Below, piece by piece: positions 7,731 to 17,370 of a stretch of 48,480 bases of DNA; the first letter of the stretch is position 1; each line of letters starts with the position of its first letter. Origin of the DNA: CALXQW01 sp031553045 (GTDB lineage: Bacteria > Verrucomicrobiota > Verrucomicrobiia > Opitutales > Intestinicryptomonadaceae); the NCBI GenBank assembly GCA_031553045.1, contig JAVBLZ010000015.1, forward strand, positions 1 through 48,480, written 5' to 3'. The notes below the pieces were generated by a model. That model did no database searches. It had not been told where the DNA came from and worked only from the letters and a program-made list of their open reading frames with translations. The position numbers and the translations under genes are program-made.

Positions 7731-7766
7731 AAAATAAAGCGCAAAAGACCTTTCCGTCATTTGCGC
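7731..7766 (-). terminator. Terminator between ugd and leuA
   Basis: On the minus strand GCGCAAATGAC and GTCTTTTGCGC pair with one mismatch around GGAAAG and are followed by TTTATTTTTTT. It ends the arg-ugd transcript or attenuates leuA, whose ATG lies 34 nt further on. Confidence 0.7.
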
Positions 7767-7791
7767 CTCTTTAAAGTTTTTTGCCGACTCA

Positions 7792-9171
7792 TTAAGACTT
7801 AAAACTTTTGCCGACCGCACAGACGGAAAAACCCAAGCTTCTAAGAAGCTCAAGATTGAGGCAATTTCTGCCGTCAAATATCCATGCCGGTTGTTTCATA
7901 GAGTTGTAAATTTTTGAGAAATCAAGCAACGCAAATTCAGACCAAGCCGTCAAGACCAAAATGGCGTCCGCACCTGCGGCTGCCTCATAGGCGTCTTTGC
8001 AAACTTGGACATTTGCCCTCATTACATCATCGGCATTTAAAGACAAATCTGAATACATTTGCTCCGCCGAAACTTTTGGGTCAAAAATTGCTATTTTTGC
8101 CCTTTCCGCAAGCATATCTTTGCAGATTGAAATAGCAGGAGACTCTCTGGTATCGTCAGTATTTTCTTTGAATGAAAAACCAAAGACAGCAATTTTTTTG
8201 CCCGTCAAAGTATTGAAAAGCCTGCGCACCACATTTGCGGAGAATCTGCTTTTTTGATACTCGTTCATATCCAAAACGCTTTGCCAATAGGCGGCAACTT
8301 CGGGCAGATTAAAGTATCCGCAAAGATACACCAAGTTCAGCAAGTCTTTTTTAAAGCATGAACCGCCAAAGCCTATGGAGCTTTTCAAAAATTTTGAACC
8401 AATGCGGGAGTCCGTACCGATGGCTGCGGCGACTTCGGCTATGTCGGCGCCCGTCGCCTCGCAAAGGGCGCTGATAGAATTAATAGAGCTTATGCGCTGC
8501 GCCAAAAATGCGTTTGCAGTAAGCTTGCTTAATTCGCTAGACCAAAGGTTTGTTTCAATAATTTTTTCTTTGGCAACCCATCTTGAATAAATTGACGTTA
8601 TTGTTTTAACCGCCTTGACGCCGTTTGGAGTATCTATATTGCCGCCAATCAAGATTCTATCGGGGTTTTCAAGGTCTGCCATAGCAGTCCCTTCCGCCAA
8701 AAATTCAGGGTTGGACACAACCTCAAACTTTACGCCGCTACCCGTAGATTTCAAAATCTGTTCCAAAACATCGGCGGTGCGCACGGGCACTGTGGATTTT
8801 TCTACAAGGATTTTGTCTGTCTTTGCAACACGGGCAATCTGCCTTGCGCACGCCTCAAACAAACGCAAGTCAGAAGCAGAACCACTGCCGATTCCAAAAG
8901 TTTTTGTGGGCGTATTTACAGCAATGTAGATTATGTCCGCATCATTTATAGATTTGTCAACATCGGTATGAAAAAAGAGATTTTTGCCCCTGATTTTTTT
9001 TACGATAGCATCCAGCCCTGGCTCATAAATCGGCAAAGAATCAGAGTTCCAAGCGGCAATGCGCTCCTCATTGATATCCACGACTTCCACCGTGATATCG
9101 GGGCACTTGTAGGCAATCATTGCCATTGAAGGCCCGCCCACGTAACCTGCACCTATGCAGCAAATCTTCAT
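7792..9171 (-). CDS. ugd: UDP-glucose 6-dehydrogenase
   Basis: The 459-aa cytoplasmic enzyme oxidises UDP-glucose to UDP-glucuronate with two NAD+. The N-terminal Rossmann motif is CCIGAGYVGGPSMAM. Family motifs follow: IYIAVNTPT, VEKSTVPV and VVSNPEFLAEGTA. The catalytic cysteine is in SIGFGGSCFKKD (near residue 270), and the C-terminal nucleotide-binding domain has FGFSFKENTDDTRESPAI. The GYVGGPSMAMIA style and length resemble the eukaryote-like UGDH group. It begins 2 nt after the argG stop and is thus part of the arg transcript, which is odd because its product feeds surface polysaccharide rather than arginine synthesis. Confidence 0.93.
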   Translation of the reverse strand: MKICCIGAGYVGGPSMAMIAYKCPDITVEVVDINEERIAAWNSDSLPIYEPGLDAIVKKIRGKNLFFHTDVDKSINDADIIYIAVNTPTKTFGIGSGSASDLRLFEACARQIARVAKTDKILVEKSTVPVRTADVLEQILKSTGSGVKFEVVSNPEFLAEGTAMADLENPDRILIGGNIDTPNGVKAVKTITSIYSRWVAKEKIIETNLWSSELSKLTANAFLAQRISSINSISALCEATGADIAEVAAAIGTDSRIGSKFLKSSIGFGGSCFKKDLLNLVYLCGYFNLPEVAAYWQSVLDMNEYQKSRFSANVVRRLFNTLTGKKIAVFGFSFKENTDDTRESPAISICKDMLAERAKIAIFDPKVSAEQMYSDLSLNADDVMRANVQVCKDAYEAAAGADAILVLTAWSEFALLDFSKIYNSMKQPAWIFDGRNCLNLELLRSLGFSVCAVGKSFKS

Positions 9172-9173
9172 GC

Positions 9174-10433
9174 CTATTCCCTTACCAGTTTGGATGAACC
9201 TTTGAATACGTCTTTATCTACACCCTGCTTGCGCGCCCTCTGACGCAGACGCAAAGCCTGCAATTTGATAAAGCCCGTAGCGTCGTCCTGATTGTATTCA
9301 CTCTTGACGCCTTCCATGCTGGCGATGTTTTCGTCATACAAACTAAGTGCGCTCTTTCTGCCAACGCAAATTATATTGCCCTTATAAAGCTTTAAGCGAA
9401 CTATGCCTGAAACAGTCTCCTGACTTTTGTCAACAAATGCCTGCAAAGCCTCACGTTCAGGCGCAAACCAGAAACCATAATAGACAAGCTCCGCATATTT
9501 TGGAATGAAAGAATCACGCAGGTGCATCAAATCCCTATCCATTGTAAGAGTTTCAATCTGACGGTGTGCATTCATCAAAATTGTGCCGCCCGGGGTTTCA
9601 TAGACGCCTCTGCTTTTCATGCCGACGAATCTATTTTCAACCAAATCCACCCTGCCTATACCGTGCTTGCCGCCGAGCTTGTTGAGCGTACGCAAAATGT
9701 CTGAAGGCTTCATCTTCTGACCGTTTATGGCGACACAATCTCCCTTTTCAAACTCAAGCTCAATATATTCAGCCTCATTGGGGGCATCGGCAGGGTCAAC
9801 AGACAACTTGAACATTGCCTTATTTTCAGGTGTTGTAGGGTCAAACCAAGGGTCTTCAAGTATGCCCGCTTCATAAGAAATGTGCAAAATATTTCTATCC
9901 ATAGAATATGGTTTTTTTGCGCTTGCCTCAACATTGATGTTGTTCTGGCGGCAATACTCAATCATTTCTGTCCTGCCTGGGAAAGCTTTGCGGAACTCCT
10001 CCATGCGCCACGGAGAAATTATCTGCATATCCGGAGCGAGGGCTGCGTAGGTAAGCTCAAAACGACATTGGTCATTGCCCTTGCCCGTTGCGCCGTGGGC
10101 GACATGAGTTGCGCCCTCTTTTTTGGCAATTTCAATGTGCGCCTTTGCTATCAGTGGACGAGCGATGGATGTGCCCAAATAATACTGGCCCTCATAAATT
10201 GCATTTGCCCTTATCATGGGGTAAATAAAGTCGGCGACATATTCGTCAACCAAATCTACGGTGTAATGTGCGACGGCACCTGTGGCTTTTGCTTTTTGTG
10301 CAAGGCCGTTTAGTTCTTCTTCCTGACCCACGTCAGCCGCAAATGTAATCACTTCTGCGTTGAAGCGGTCTTTAATCCATTTAACTATCACGGACGTATC
10401 AAGTCCGCCTGAATATGCTAATACTACTTTCAT
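9174..10433 (-). CDS. argG: Argininosuccinate synthase
   Basis: The 419-aa enzyme joins citrulline and aspartate using ATP. The N-type ATP pyrophosphatase loop is AYSGGLDTSV (6-15). Citrulline/aspartate-binding motifs include YYLGTSIARP, HGATGKGNDQCRFE and PYSMDRNILHISYEAG. Length is slightly above the usual 400 because of a basic C-terminal tail. It is sixth in the argCJBDFG set, 36 nt after argF and 2 nt before ugd. argH, needed for the last step, is not in the window. Confidence 0.97.
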   Translation of the reverse strand: MKVVLAYSGGLDTSVIVKWIKDRFNAEVITFAADVGQEEELNGLAQKAKATGAVAHYTVDLVDEYVADFIYPMIRANAIYEGQYYLGTSIARPLIAKAHIEIAKKEGATHVAHGATGKGNDQCRFELTYAALAPDMQIISPWRMEEFRKAFPGRTEMIEYCRQNNINVEASAKKPYSMDRNILHISYEAGILEDPWFDPTTPENKAMFKLSVDPADAPNEAEYIELEFEKGDCVAINGQKMKPSDILRTLNKLGGKHGIGRVDLVENRFVGMKSRGVYETPGGTILMNAHRQIETLTMDRDLMHLRDSFIPKYAELVYYGFWFAPEREALQAFVDKSQETVSGIVRLKLYKGNIICVGRKSALSLYDENIASMEGVKSEYNQDDATGFIKLQALRLRQRARKQGVDKDVFKGSSKLVRE

Positions 10434-10469
10434 AATTTTTATTTTTAAATTTGATGTTTGTGAATTTTT

Positions 10470-11411
10470 TTACGAGCGCACAAGCTTGCTGATTATGGCT
10501 TTTTGCACATGAAGGCGGTTTTCCGCCTCGTCAAAGATTATGCTTTGTTTGCTTTTTAATACGCTTTCCGAAACTTCCTCGCCGGGGTGGGCTGGCAGGC
10601 AGTGCATGAATATTGCGTCTTTTTTTGCCAGCTTGAATAAAGATTCATTGACCTGATACGGCGCCATTTGTTTCAGGCGCATTGCCTTTTCTTCCTCTTT
10701 ACCCATGCTTACCCAGACATCCGTATAGAGCACGTCGGCATTTTTTGCGGCAGATTTTGCATCTGAAGTGAAGGTGAAATTTTCCGGAATTTTTGAGTCT
10801 TTAAAGAGTTTGTTTAAGTCTTTCTTTGGCTCAAAACCTTCCGGACCGCAAAGCACAACCTCAAGGCCGAACATACAGCCCGCAAGCGCCAAAGAGTAGC
10901 TCATATTGCAAGAAGTGTCGCCAAAGAATACAAACTTTTTGCCCTTGATTGCATCCAAGCTTGGCCTGCCTTTGCCGAAATGCTCCATCATGGTAAAGAT
11001 GTCCGTATAACTCTGGCAAGGATGCAAAAAGTCTGTGAGCGCATTTATTACGGGAATGCCTGAATGCGTTTTAAAGTCTTCAACAACGCTGTGTTCATAA
11101 GCCCTTATGACAACGCCCCTTAAATACCTGCCCATGATTTTTGCGGTGTCTTCAATAGATTCACCCCTAGAAAGCTGAAGGTCTGTGGCGTTTAAAACCA
11201 AAGGATGCCCACCCAATTCATAGACGCCCGCCTCAAAAGAAAGCCTTGTGCGTGTGCTTTTTTTGAAAAACAAAAGCCCCCAAGGCTGACCGTGTATCAC
11301 GTCTAACAAGCCCGCCGAACGTATGTTTTTATATCTGTGCGCAAGTTCAAAAATTTCCTTGGCTTCTTCCAAGCAAAAATCCGTCTCTTTTAAAAATGAT
11401 CTTGGTGTCAT
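10470..11411 (-). CDS. argF: Ornithine carbamoyltransferase
   Basis: The 313-aa enzyme makes citrulline from ornithine and carbamoyl phosphate. Carbamoyl-phosphate binding is shown by KKSTRTRLSFE (STRTR) and HPCQ, ornithine binding by DVWVSMG, and the catalytic HCLPAHPGEEV near residue 272. Its ATG shares one base with the argD stop (TAATG) and has AAAGGA upstream, so the two are translationally coupled. It belongs to the anabolic arg operon. Confidence 0.97.
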   Translation of the reverse strand: MTPRSFLKETDFCLEEAKEIFELAHRYKNIRSAGLLDVIHGQPWGLLFFKKSTRTRLSFEAGVYELGGHPLVLNATDLQLSRGESIEDTAKIMGRYLRGVVIRAYEHSVVEDFKTHSGIPVINALTDFLHPCQSYTDIFTMMEHFGKGRPSLDAIKGKKFVFFGDTSCNMSYSLALAGCMFGLEVVLCGPEGFEPKKDLNKLFKDSKIPENFTFTSDAKSAAKNADVLYTDVWVSMGKEEEKAMRLKQMAPYQVNESLFKLAKKDAIFMHCLPAHPGEEVSESVLKSKQSIIFDEAENRLHVQKAIISKLVRS

Positions 11412-12607
11412 TAAAATTCCTTTACTGTTTTTTCAAATATTTTCACGGCTTTGACTATATCGCCCTTAGACACGTTCAAAGCAGGCAAAAACCTTATTGC
11501 GTTTGAGCCCGCCGGTATTAGCAAAAGCCCGTTATCTACACATTTGCCTACAAGTTCAACGTTGTTGAATTTATCTTGCAATACAACCGCACGCATCAAA
11601 CCCAGCCCTCTTTCAAGCTTGATTTTTTGAGGATATTTTTTGGCAACTTCACGCAAAGCCTCGCTAAGATACCGCCCCATCTTGTCGGAGTTTTCCGCAA
11701 GCTTTTTGGCTTTGATTTCTTTGAGGGTTGCAAGCGCCGCCGCCGTTGCAAGCGGTGTTCCGCCGAAGGTTGAACCGTGGCTGCCCGCCGTAAACAAGTC
11801 TGCAAATTTTTCGCCAACCCAAACTGCGCCTATTGGAAAGCCTGCGCCCAAACCCTTTGCCATAGAGACGCCGTCGGGCTTTACGCCGTAATGTTGACAC
11901 GCCAAAAATTTTCCGCTTCTGGCAATGCCGCACTGTATCTCATCAAAAAACAAAAGCGCATTATATTTGTTTGCAAGCTTTCTTAGACCTTTTAAGAATG
12001 ACTTTGTGGCGCTTGTTACGCCGCTTTCACCCTGCACAGGTTCAACAATTATGGCGGCAACATCGTTGCCCATCAACTTTTCAAAGCTGGATAAATCATT
12101 AAAAATTCCGTACTCAAATGTTGGAAGAAGCGGCGCAAAACCTTTTTGAATTTTCTCCTGCGCAGTGGCGCTGAGTGTCGCCAAAGTTCTGCCATGAAAG
12201 CCGTTGATTGCGCTTAAAACCCTGAATTTTTTATTTTGAGCGCCAGACACTTTTAGACCGTGCAAACGTGAAAGCTTTATAAGCGCCTCATTTGCCTCAG
12301 CCCCGCTATTGCAGAAAAATATTTTGCCTGAACCTATATTTTTTACAAGCTCCTCAGCCAAATCTGCCTGATTTGGGTGCATATATAAATTGCTGCAATG
12401 CACAAACTCAGCCGCTTGTTTTGACACGGCTTTTACCCAAGCCGAATTTGAATGCCCCAGACTTGTAACGGCAATACCTGCGCCAAAATCCAAGTATTTT
12501 TTGCCGTCTGAAGATTCAACAACAAGCCCCTTGCCGCACTTCAAGACCAGCTTGCGTACGCCATAGTTGCCAATTACGAATTTTGAATATTTATCCTGAG
12601 TTGTCAT
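11411..12607 (-). CDS. argD: Acetylornithine aminotransferase
   Basis: The 398-aa class III PLP aminotransferase converts N-acetylglutamate semialdehyde to N-acetylornithine with glutamate as amino donor. Motifs include LDFGAGIAVTSLGHS, FFCNSGAEANEALIKLSR, GFHGRTLATLSAT, the PLP aspartate region LLFFDEIQCGIARSG and the Schiff-base lysine in SMAKGLGAGFPIGA, followed by HGSTFGGTPLA. Its start overlaps the argB stop by ATGA, indicating coupling. It could also act in lysine synthesis, as ArgD often does. Confidence 0.95.
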   Translation of the reverse strand: MTTQDKYSKFVIGNYGVRKLVLKCGKGLVVESSDGKKYLDFGAGIAVTSLGHSNSAWVKAVSKQAAEFVHCSNLYMHPNQADLAEELVKNIGSGKIFFCNSGAEANEALIKLSRLHGLKVSGAQNKKFRVLSAINGFHGRTLATLSATAQEKIQKGFAPLLPTFEYGIFNDLSSFEKLMGNDVAAIIVEPVQGESGVTSATKSFLKGLRKLANKYNALLFFDEIQCGIARSGKFLACQHYGVKPDGVSMAKGLGAGFPIGAVWVGEKFADLFTAGSHGSTFGGTPLATAAALATLKEIKAKKLAENSDKMGRYLSEALREVAKKYPQKIKLERGLGLMRAVVLQDKFNNVELVGKCVDNGLLLIPAGSNAIRFLPALNVSKGDIVKAVKIFEKTVKEF

Positions 12608-13488
12608 ATATTGACTATTTCTGTGCCTATGCCTTTGTCTGTAAAAATTTCCAAAAGCAAACTGTGCGGCATATAGCCGTCTATAAAGTGAACCCTGCGC
12701 ACGCCGTTGTTCAGGGCTTCTACGCCGCTATCCACCTTTGGCATCATGCCGCCGCCTATTATCCCACTCTTTTTAAGCGGGCCCACTTCTTCAAGTTTCA
12801 GGTGAGAAATTAAAGTTGCAGAGTCTTTGGGATTCATCATAAGCCCAGGCACATCGCAAAGAAATACCAGCCTGCGCGCCTTTAAAGAAGCGGCAACCGC
12901 AGAAGCCGCAACGTCGGCGTTTGTGTTGTAAGGCTGCATTGAATCATCCAAAGCTATTGGAGAAATCACGGGCGTTTTGCCCTCGGCAATGGCCTTCTTA
13001 ATCAATTTAGATTTCACCATGTTGATTTTGCCGACATAGCCCAAGTCCACCTTTTCGCCATCAGGTGTTTCAGACAAAAGTTTTTCACAGACCAAGACAT
13101 TGTTGCCCGCCATTGGCAAAGCTTCGCAACCTTCATTTTTAAGGAGCGCACAAATTTCGGAATTGATTTCATCATTCAAAACTTTTTCGACAATCTTCAC
13201 GGTTTCTTTGTCCGTAACACGCATTCCGTTTTTAAATTCAGCCTTCAGCCCCGCCTTTTCCATTGCCCTGCTTATCGCCTTGCCGCCGCCGTGCACAACG
13301 ACAACGTTTATGCCAACCGCCGCCAAAAAAGCGATGTCTTGCGCCACACGCCTACGCACCTGCACATCAGGATCATCCATAAATGCGCCGCCGTATTTGA
13401 CGACAAATGTAGAGCCCTTGAACCTTTGTATGTAAGGCAGCGCCTCTACGAGTATGCCGGCTTTTTTTGTGATTTCAGAAAATTCCAT
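12604..13488 (-). CDS. argB: Acetylglutamate kinase
   Basis: The 294-aa amino-acid kinase phosphorylates N-acetylglutamate. It shows FVVKYGGAFM, the glycine-rich VVVHGGGKAIS, GFVTDK-like RVTDKETVKIVEKVL, and the nucleotide site SGIIGGGMMPKVD. ATG 13488 is one nucleotide after the argJ stop and is preceded by AAGGGTG at good spacing; the upstream in-frame ATG at 13512 lies inside argJ and lacks support. Length suits the hexameric, arginine-inhibited type, but inhibition cannot be confirmed by eye. Confidence 0.95.
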   Translation of the reverse strand: MEFSEITKKAGILVEALPYIQRFKGSTFVVKYGGAFMDDPDVQVRRRVAQDIAFLAAVGINVVVVHGGGKAISRAMEKAGLKAEFKNGMRVTDKETVKIVEKVLNDEINSEICALLKNEGCEALPMAGNNVLVCEKLLSETPDGEKVDLGYVGKINMVKSKLIKKAIAEGKTPVISPIALDDSMQPYNTNADVAASAVAASLKARRLVFLCDVPGLMMNPKDSATLISHLKLEEVGPLKKSGIIGGGMMPKVDSGVEALNNGVRRVHFIDGYMPHSLLLEIFTDKGIGTEIVNI

Positions 13489-13489
13489 A

Positions 13490-14722
13490 TTATTCACCCT
13501 TATTAAATTCAACGTAGCCTGTTGTGAGGTCTGTGGTGAGAATGCTCTCTTGGCAATCGCCCTGATGCAAATCCATAGTTATCTTGAAAGATTTTTCAGA
13601 GACTATTTTCTTCCACATTTCTTTGTTTGAATTTTGCGGCTCGCCCTTGATTATTGCGGGAGTTTCGTTGTAGAACAAATCCATCTTTGCAAAGTCCATA
13701 CCGGTTCTTGCGTAGCCGGCGCTGTCGGCGATTCTGCCCCAGTTTGGGTCTGACCCAAACCAAGAAGACTTCACCAAAAGAGAGTTTGCAACCGCCCTGC
13801 AAATTTTTTCCGCCTGCATGGGTGTTGAAGCGCCCTTCACGATAAACTCTATAATTTTTGTGATTTTTTCACCGTCCGCCACCATCTTATACGCCAAAAT
13901 TTTGCAGACCTTAGCAAGGGCTTCTTCAAAAGCTTCAAGCAAGTTTGCGTTATCTTTGGATATTGAAATATCGCCGTTGCACATACAAAGCACGGTGTCG
14001 TTGGTGCTCATATCGCCGTCTATTGTTATGCGATTAAAGCTGCGATTTGCCGCCTTTAAGAGACACTCTTTAAGCAAGTCTTGCCCTATGGAAACATCTG
14101 CGCAAATAAAGCAAAGCATAGTTGCCATGTTTGGCTCTATCATGCCCGCACCCTTTGCCATACCGGCAACAGTAAAAGATTTGCCATTCACAGAAACTTT
14201 TACCGTAACCGTCTTGGGTCGTGTGTCAGAAGTCATGATGGCGTTTGCCGCCCTCATTGAATTTTGAGAGTCTTTTGAAAGGGTTTTTACAGCCTCGGCA
14301 ACCCCAGATTCAATTTTTTGCATTGGCAGCATTTCACCAATTCTGCCTGTGGAACACACCAAAACTTCATGCTCTTTTGCGCCCAATTTTTCCGCCACAA
14401 GCTGGCACATTTTTTTTGCGTCTTTAATGCCTTGCTCACCGGTGCAGGCGTTGGCGTTGCCGCTATTTGCAACTATTGCTTTGATTTTTGAAGTCTGTTT
14501 AAGATGCTCAATATCCACCAATACGGGGGCAGCCTTGACGTCATTTGTGGTGAATACGCCCGCACAAGTTGCGTAAGCGTCGGCAGAAATCACCGCCAAA
14601 TCCATCCTATTTGGATTGTTTTTATTGCGTATGTCGCAACCTATGCCCGACACCGAAAAGCCTTTGACGTCGGAAATTCCGGCGCTGTCTTCAAATATTT
14701 CCATAACAAATTTATTTTCCAT
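13490..14722 (-). CDS. argJ: Bifunctional glutamate N-acetyltransferase / ornithine acetyltransferase
   Basis: ArgJ moves acetyl from N-acetylornithine to glutamate, recycling the acetyl group. The precursor self-cleaves at an Ala-Thr bond, here in GAGMIEPNMATMLCF, where Thr becomes the nucleophile. Other family motifs are SGNANACTGEQG, STGRIGEMLP and TIDGDMSTNDTV. The C-terminal FNKGE ends at the argB Shine-Dalgarno. Start ATG 14722, 13 nt after the argC stop, gives 410 aa, a normal length; in-frame ATGs at 14767 and 14758 would overlap argC. Its presence fits the absence of argE and shows the cyclic pathway. Confidence 0.93.
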   Translation of the reverse strand: MENKFVMEIFEDSAGISDVKGFSVSGIGCDIRNKNNPNRMDLAVISADAYATCAGVFTTNDVKAAPVLVDIEHLKQTSKIKAIVANSGNANACTGEQGIKDAKKMCQLVAEKLGAKEHEVLVCSTGRIGEMLPMQKIESGVAEAVKTLSKDSQNSMRAANAIMTSDTRPKTVTVKVSVNGKSFTVAGMAKGAGMIEPNMATMLCFICADVSIGQDLLKECLLKAANRSFNRITIDGDMSTNDTVLCMCNGDISISKDNANLLEAFEEALAKVCKILAYKMVADGEKITKIIEFIVKGASTPMQAEKICRAVANSLLVKSSWFGSDPNWGRIADSAGYARTGMDFAKMDLFYNETPAIIKGEPQNSNKEMWKKIVSEKSFKITMDLHQGDCQESILTTDLTTGYVEFNKGE

Positions 14723-14735
14723 AGGTGTAAAATTT

Positions 14736-15776
14736 TTAGAGCAATCCGGCTGTTTCATCGAAGCCAAAAATCGTATTCATAATCTGAACAGCCTGCCCGC
14801 TTGCGCCTTTTATTATGTTGTCTATTACGCTTGTGATTACAAAGTTGTTTGTGCGCTCATCATAGACGGCGGATATGTCGCAACGATTTGTACCCACCAC
14901 ATTGAGAGTGTCGGGGAATGAGCCGCTAGGCAAAACTTTTACAAATTTTTTACCTGCATATTGGGCGCACCAAGCCTTATAGACATCGTCAATGCGAGAA
15001 GCCCCCGCAGGCACTACAATGGTTGTGGATATGCCTTTTGAAACCGGAGAAAGATGCGGGTTAAATTGCACGATTACATCTTTTTTGCAGGCTATGGAAA
15101 GCTGCTCTTCAATCTCAGAAAGATGCCTGTGCTTGGGCATTCCGTAACCCATCATGCTTTCATTGCGCTCACAAAATGCGTACATAAGTTCAGATTTTTT
15201 GCCTGCGCCGCTAACGCCGCTATAACTGTTTATGACAATGTTGTCTTTGCCGATTACGGCACTGCGCAAAAGCGGAATCAAAGGCAAAAGTATGCTTGTG
15301 GGATAACAACCCGCACAGGCTATAAGTTTGTCGTTTTTTGTGGCGGGCAAAATTTCCGGAATTGTATATTTGCCAAGCTCTAAAAGTTCCGCAGCAGGAT
15401 GTTTAACACGATAAAAATCCCAATATCTTTGGAGAGAACCCAGACGGAAATCTGCACTTAAATCTATGACAGTCTTACCTGCCTTGATAAGCGCAGATGC
15501 GTATTCCGCAGCCACACCGTGAGGCAAGGCCAAAAACCATACGTCTATACCAGAGTCTGCGGCTTGTTCGTCGGGGTCTGAATTTGTGAAGCAAAAATCG
15601 TCAGCCAAAGCGTGGCGCAAAGACGGCATTACATCCGCCACTTTTTGCCCCGCCAAACTGCGAGACGTTACACGCTTAAGCGCAACATCAGGATGCCGAG
15701 ACAACAACCTCACCAATTCAACGCCGGAGTAGCCCGAAGCCCCCGTAATACCAACGTTTATTTTTTTGCTTTCCAT
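14736..15776 (-). CDS. argC: N-acetyl-gamma-glutamyl-phosphate reductase
   Basis: The 346-aa NADPH-dependent dehydrogenase makes N-acetylglutamate semialdehyde. The nucleotide loop is VGITGASGYSGVELVRLL, the catalytic cysteine is in IACAGCYPTS, and the substrate region has SYSGVSGAGKK and HRHLSEIEEQL. It is the first gene of the arg operon and is divergent from glgC with 195 nt between start codons. I could not find a convincing -35/-10 for it, nor an ARG box. Confidence 0.96.
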   Translation of the reverse strand: MESKKINVGITGASGYSGVELVRLLSRHPDVALKRVTSRSLAGQKVADVMPSLRHALADDFCFTNSDPDEQAADSGIDVWFLALPHGVAAEYASALIKAGKTVIDLSADFRLGSLQRYWDFYRVKHPAAELLELGKYTIPEILPATKNDKLIACAGCYPTSILLPLIPLLRSAVIGKDNIVINSYSGVSGAGKKSELMYAFCERNESMMGYGMPKHRHLSEIEEQLSIACKKDVIVQFNPHLSPVSKGISTTIVVPAGASRIDDVYKAWCAQYAGKKFVKVLPSGSFPDTLNVVGTNRCDISAVYDERTNNFVITSVIDNIIKGASGQAVQIMNTIFGFDETAGLL

Positions 15777-15914
15777 AATTTTTTTGAGAAACGTTCAATA
15801 CTGTCTTATATTTAAAAAAAATCAACATTACAGTAAGCAATTTGGAACATTTTTTTACGGCGCAAATACCCTCTAAACAAATCTGTAATTTCTTAAAGTA
15901 TTTTACGTTTAATA

Positions 15915-15943
15915 TTGATTTACAAAAGCATTTGCCTTATACT
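15915..15943 (+). promoter_or_regulatory. Sigma-70 promoter of glgC
   Basis: TTGATT (15915-15920), a 17-nt spacer and TATACT (15938-15943) predict a start near 15950 and a leader of about 22 nt before ATG 15972. Confidence 0.7.
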
Positions 15944-15971
15944 CCGCATAAAAATTGAAAATCTTATAAAT

Positions 15972-17261
15972 ATGGCCAGTAAAAAAGTAATCAGCATCAT
16001 CATGGGTGGTGGACGTGGGACTCGTCTGTACCCCTTAACCAAATCTCGTTGCAAGCCGGCAGTGCCCTTGGCGGGAAAATACAGATTGGTGGATATACCT
16101 ATCAGCAACTGTATAAATTCGGGTATGAATAGGATATATCTGCTTTCTCAATTCAATACGGCAAGCCTGCACAAACACATACAACAGAGCTATAAATTTG
16201 ATTCTTTTGACGGCGGTTTTGTGGATATTTTGGCGGCAGAACAAACTGATAATGGCGGTAATTGGTATCAAGGCACTGCCGATGCGGTGCGCAAAAATAT
16301 GCACCACTTTGAAAGACACGGCGATGACGCCTTGTTTTTAATTCTCTCCGGAGACCAGCTTTACCAGATGGATTTCCGCAGCATGGTAGAGCAACACGTA
16401 AAAAGCCGTGCGGACGTAACTATTGCCGCAAAGCCCATGCCCAAATGTGCCGTTTCAGACCTTGGCGTTATGCGTGTGAATGACAGCCTATTTATAGAAG
16501 AATTTGTAGAAAAACCGAAAGACCCCGCCGTTATAGACGGCCTTGTAATCGGCGAAAGAATCAAGATGGGTCTGCAAGACCAAAGTCAGGATTATTGTTT
16601 GGCATCAATGGGTATTTACATATTCAGCGCAAAGGTTATGGAAGAAGCCATGAAGGGTTCAGAGATGGACTTTGGCAAAGGCATAATACCAAACCTGCTT
16701 GAAAATAAAAGGCTTGGCGCTTATGTTTTTGACGGTTACTGGGAAGACATTGGCACTATTGCCTCATTCTTTGAAGCAAACTTGCAACTTACGGACGATG
16801 TGCCGCCCTTCAATTTTTACGACCAGCATAAGATTGTCTATACGCACTCTCGTTTTTTGCCTGGCATTAAGATTCAGAATTCTAAGATTGAGCACTGTAA
16901 TATTTCTGACGGCTGCATAATTTTGGACGCCACACTTACAAGGTGTGTGATTGGGGTGCGTTCTATAATAAGGAGTTGCACTGTTTTCAAAAACGTCATC
17001 ATGATGGGTGCGGACTATTTTGAAACTGATAAGGAAAAGCAAGACTGCCTCAACGACGGGAAACCTAAGATAGGGATAGGCAAATGTTGTAACATAACGA
17101 ACGCCATTATAGATAAGAATGCGCGCATAGGCAACAACGTTGTGATATCGCCCGAGGGCAAGCCCGAAGGTTGGACATCGCCGGAAGGCAATATCAGTGT
17201 GAGAGACGGCATAATAATAATACACAAAGACGCCTCCATCCCCGACAATACAGTTGTATAG
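15972..17261 (+). CDS. glgC: Glucose-1-phosphate adenylyltransferase
   Basis: The 429-aa enzyme makes ADP-glucose for glycogen. The nucleotidyltransferase domain starts IIMGGGRGTRLYPLTKSRCKPAVPLAGKYRLVDIPISNC. The GDQLYQMD catalytic region, FVEKPKD and DYWEDIGT-like GYWEDIGTI follow. The C-terminal left-handed beta helix (residues 290-429) has IGVRSIIRSC and NARIGNNVVI repeats. ATG 15972 is used; the in-frame TTG at 15915 lies inside the promoter. Allosteric residues cannot be assigned by eye. The gene is monocistronic and followed by a strong terminator. Confidence 0.95.
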   Translation: MASKKVISIIMGGGRGTRLYPLTKSRCKPAVPLAGKYRLVDIPISNCINSGMNRIYLLSQFNTASLHKHIQQSYKFDSFDGGFVDILAAEQTDNGGNWYQGTADAVRKNMHHFERHGDDALFLILSGDQLYQMDFRSMVEQHVKSRADVTIAAKPMPKCAVSDLGVMRVNDSLFIEEFVEKPKDPAVIDGLVIGERIKMGLQDQSQDYCLASMGIYIFSAKVMEEAMKGSEMDFGKGIIPNLLENKRLGAYVFDGYWEDIGTIASFFEANLQLTDDVPPFNFYDQHKIVYTHSRFLPGIKIQNSKIEHCNISDGCIILDATLTRCVIGVRSIIRSCTVFKNVIMMGADYFETDKEKQDCLNDGKPKIGIGKCCNITNAIIDKNARIGNNVVISPEGKPEGWTSPEGNISVRDGIIIIHKDASIPDNTVV

Positions 17262-17292
17262 TTTGCCAAACGCATAACAGAGCTTTATTACA

Positions 17293-17339
17293 ATGCTAAA
17301 TTCAAGTTACACAATTTGAATTTAGCATATTTTGTTTTC
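17293..17339 (+). terminator. Terminator of glgC
   Basis: ATGCTAAATTCAA (17293-17305) pairs perfectly with TTGAATTTAGCAT (17316-17328), followed by ATTTTGTTTT. Confidence 0.8.
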
Positions 17340-17370
17340 GCATAAAAAATATAACAACACACTTACTCTA

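Noticed and set aside
7697..7877. Leucine attenuator before leuA
   Set aside because: There is a terminator hairpin, but no Leu-rich leader ORF and no alternative pairing was found; it more likely ends the upstream transcript.
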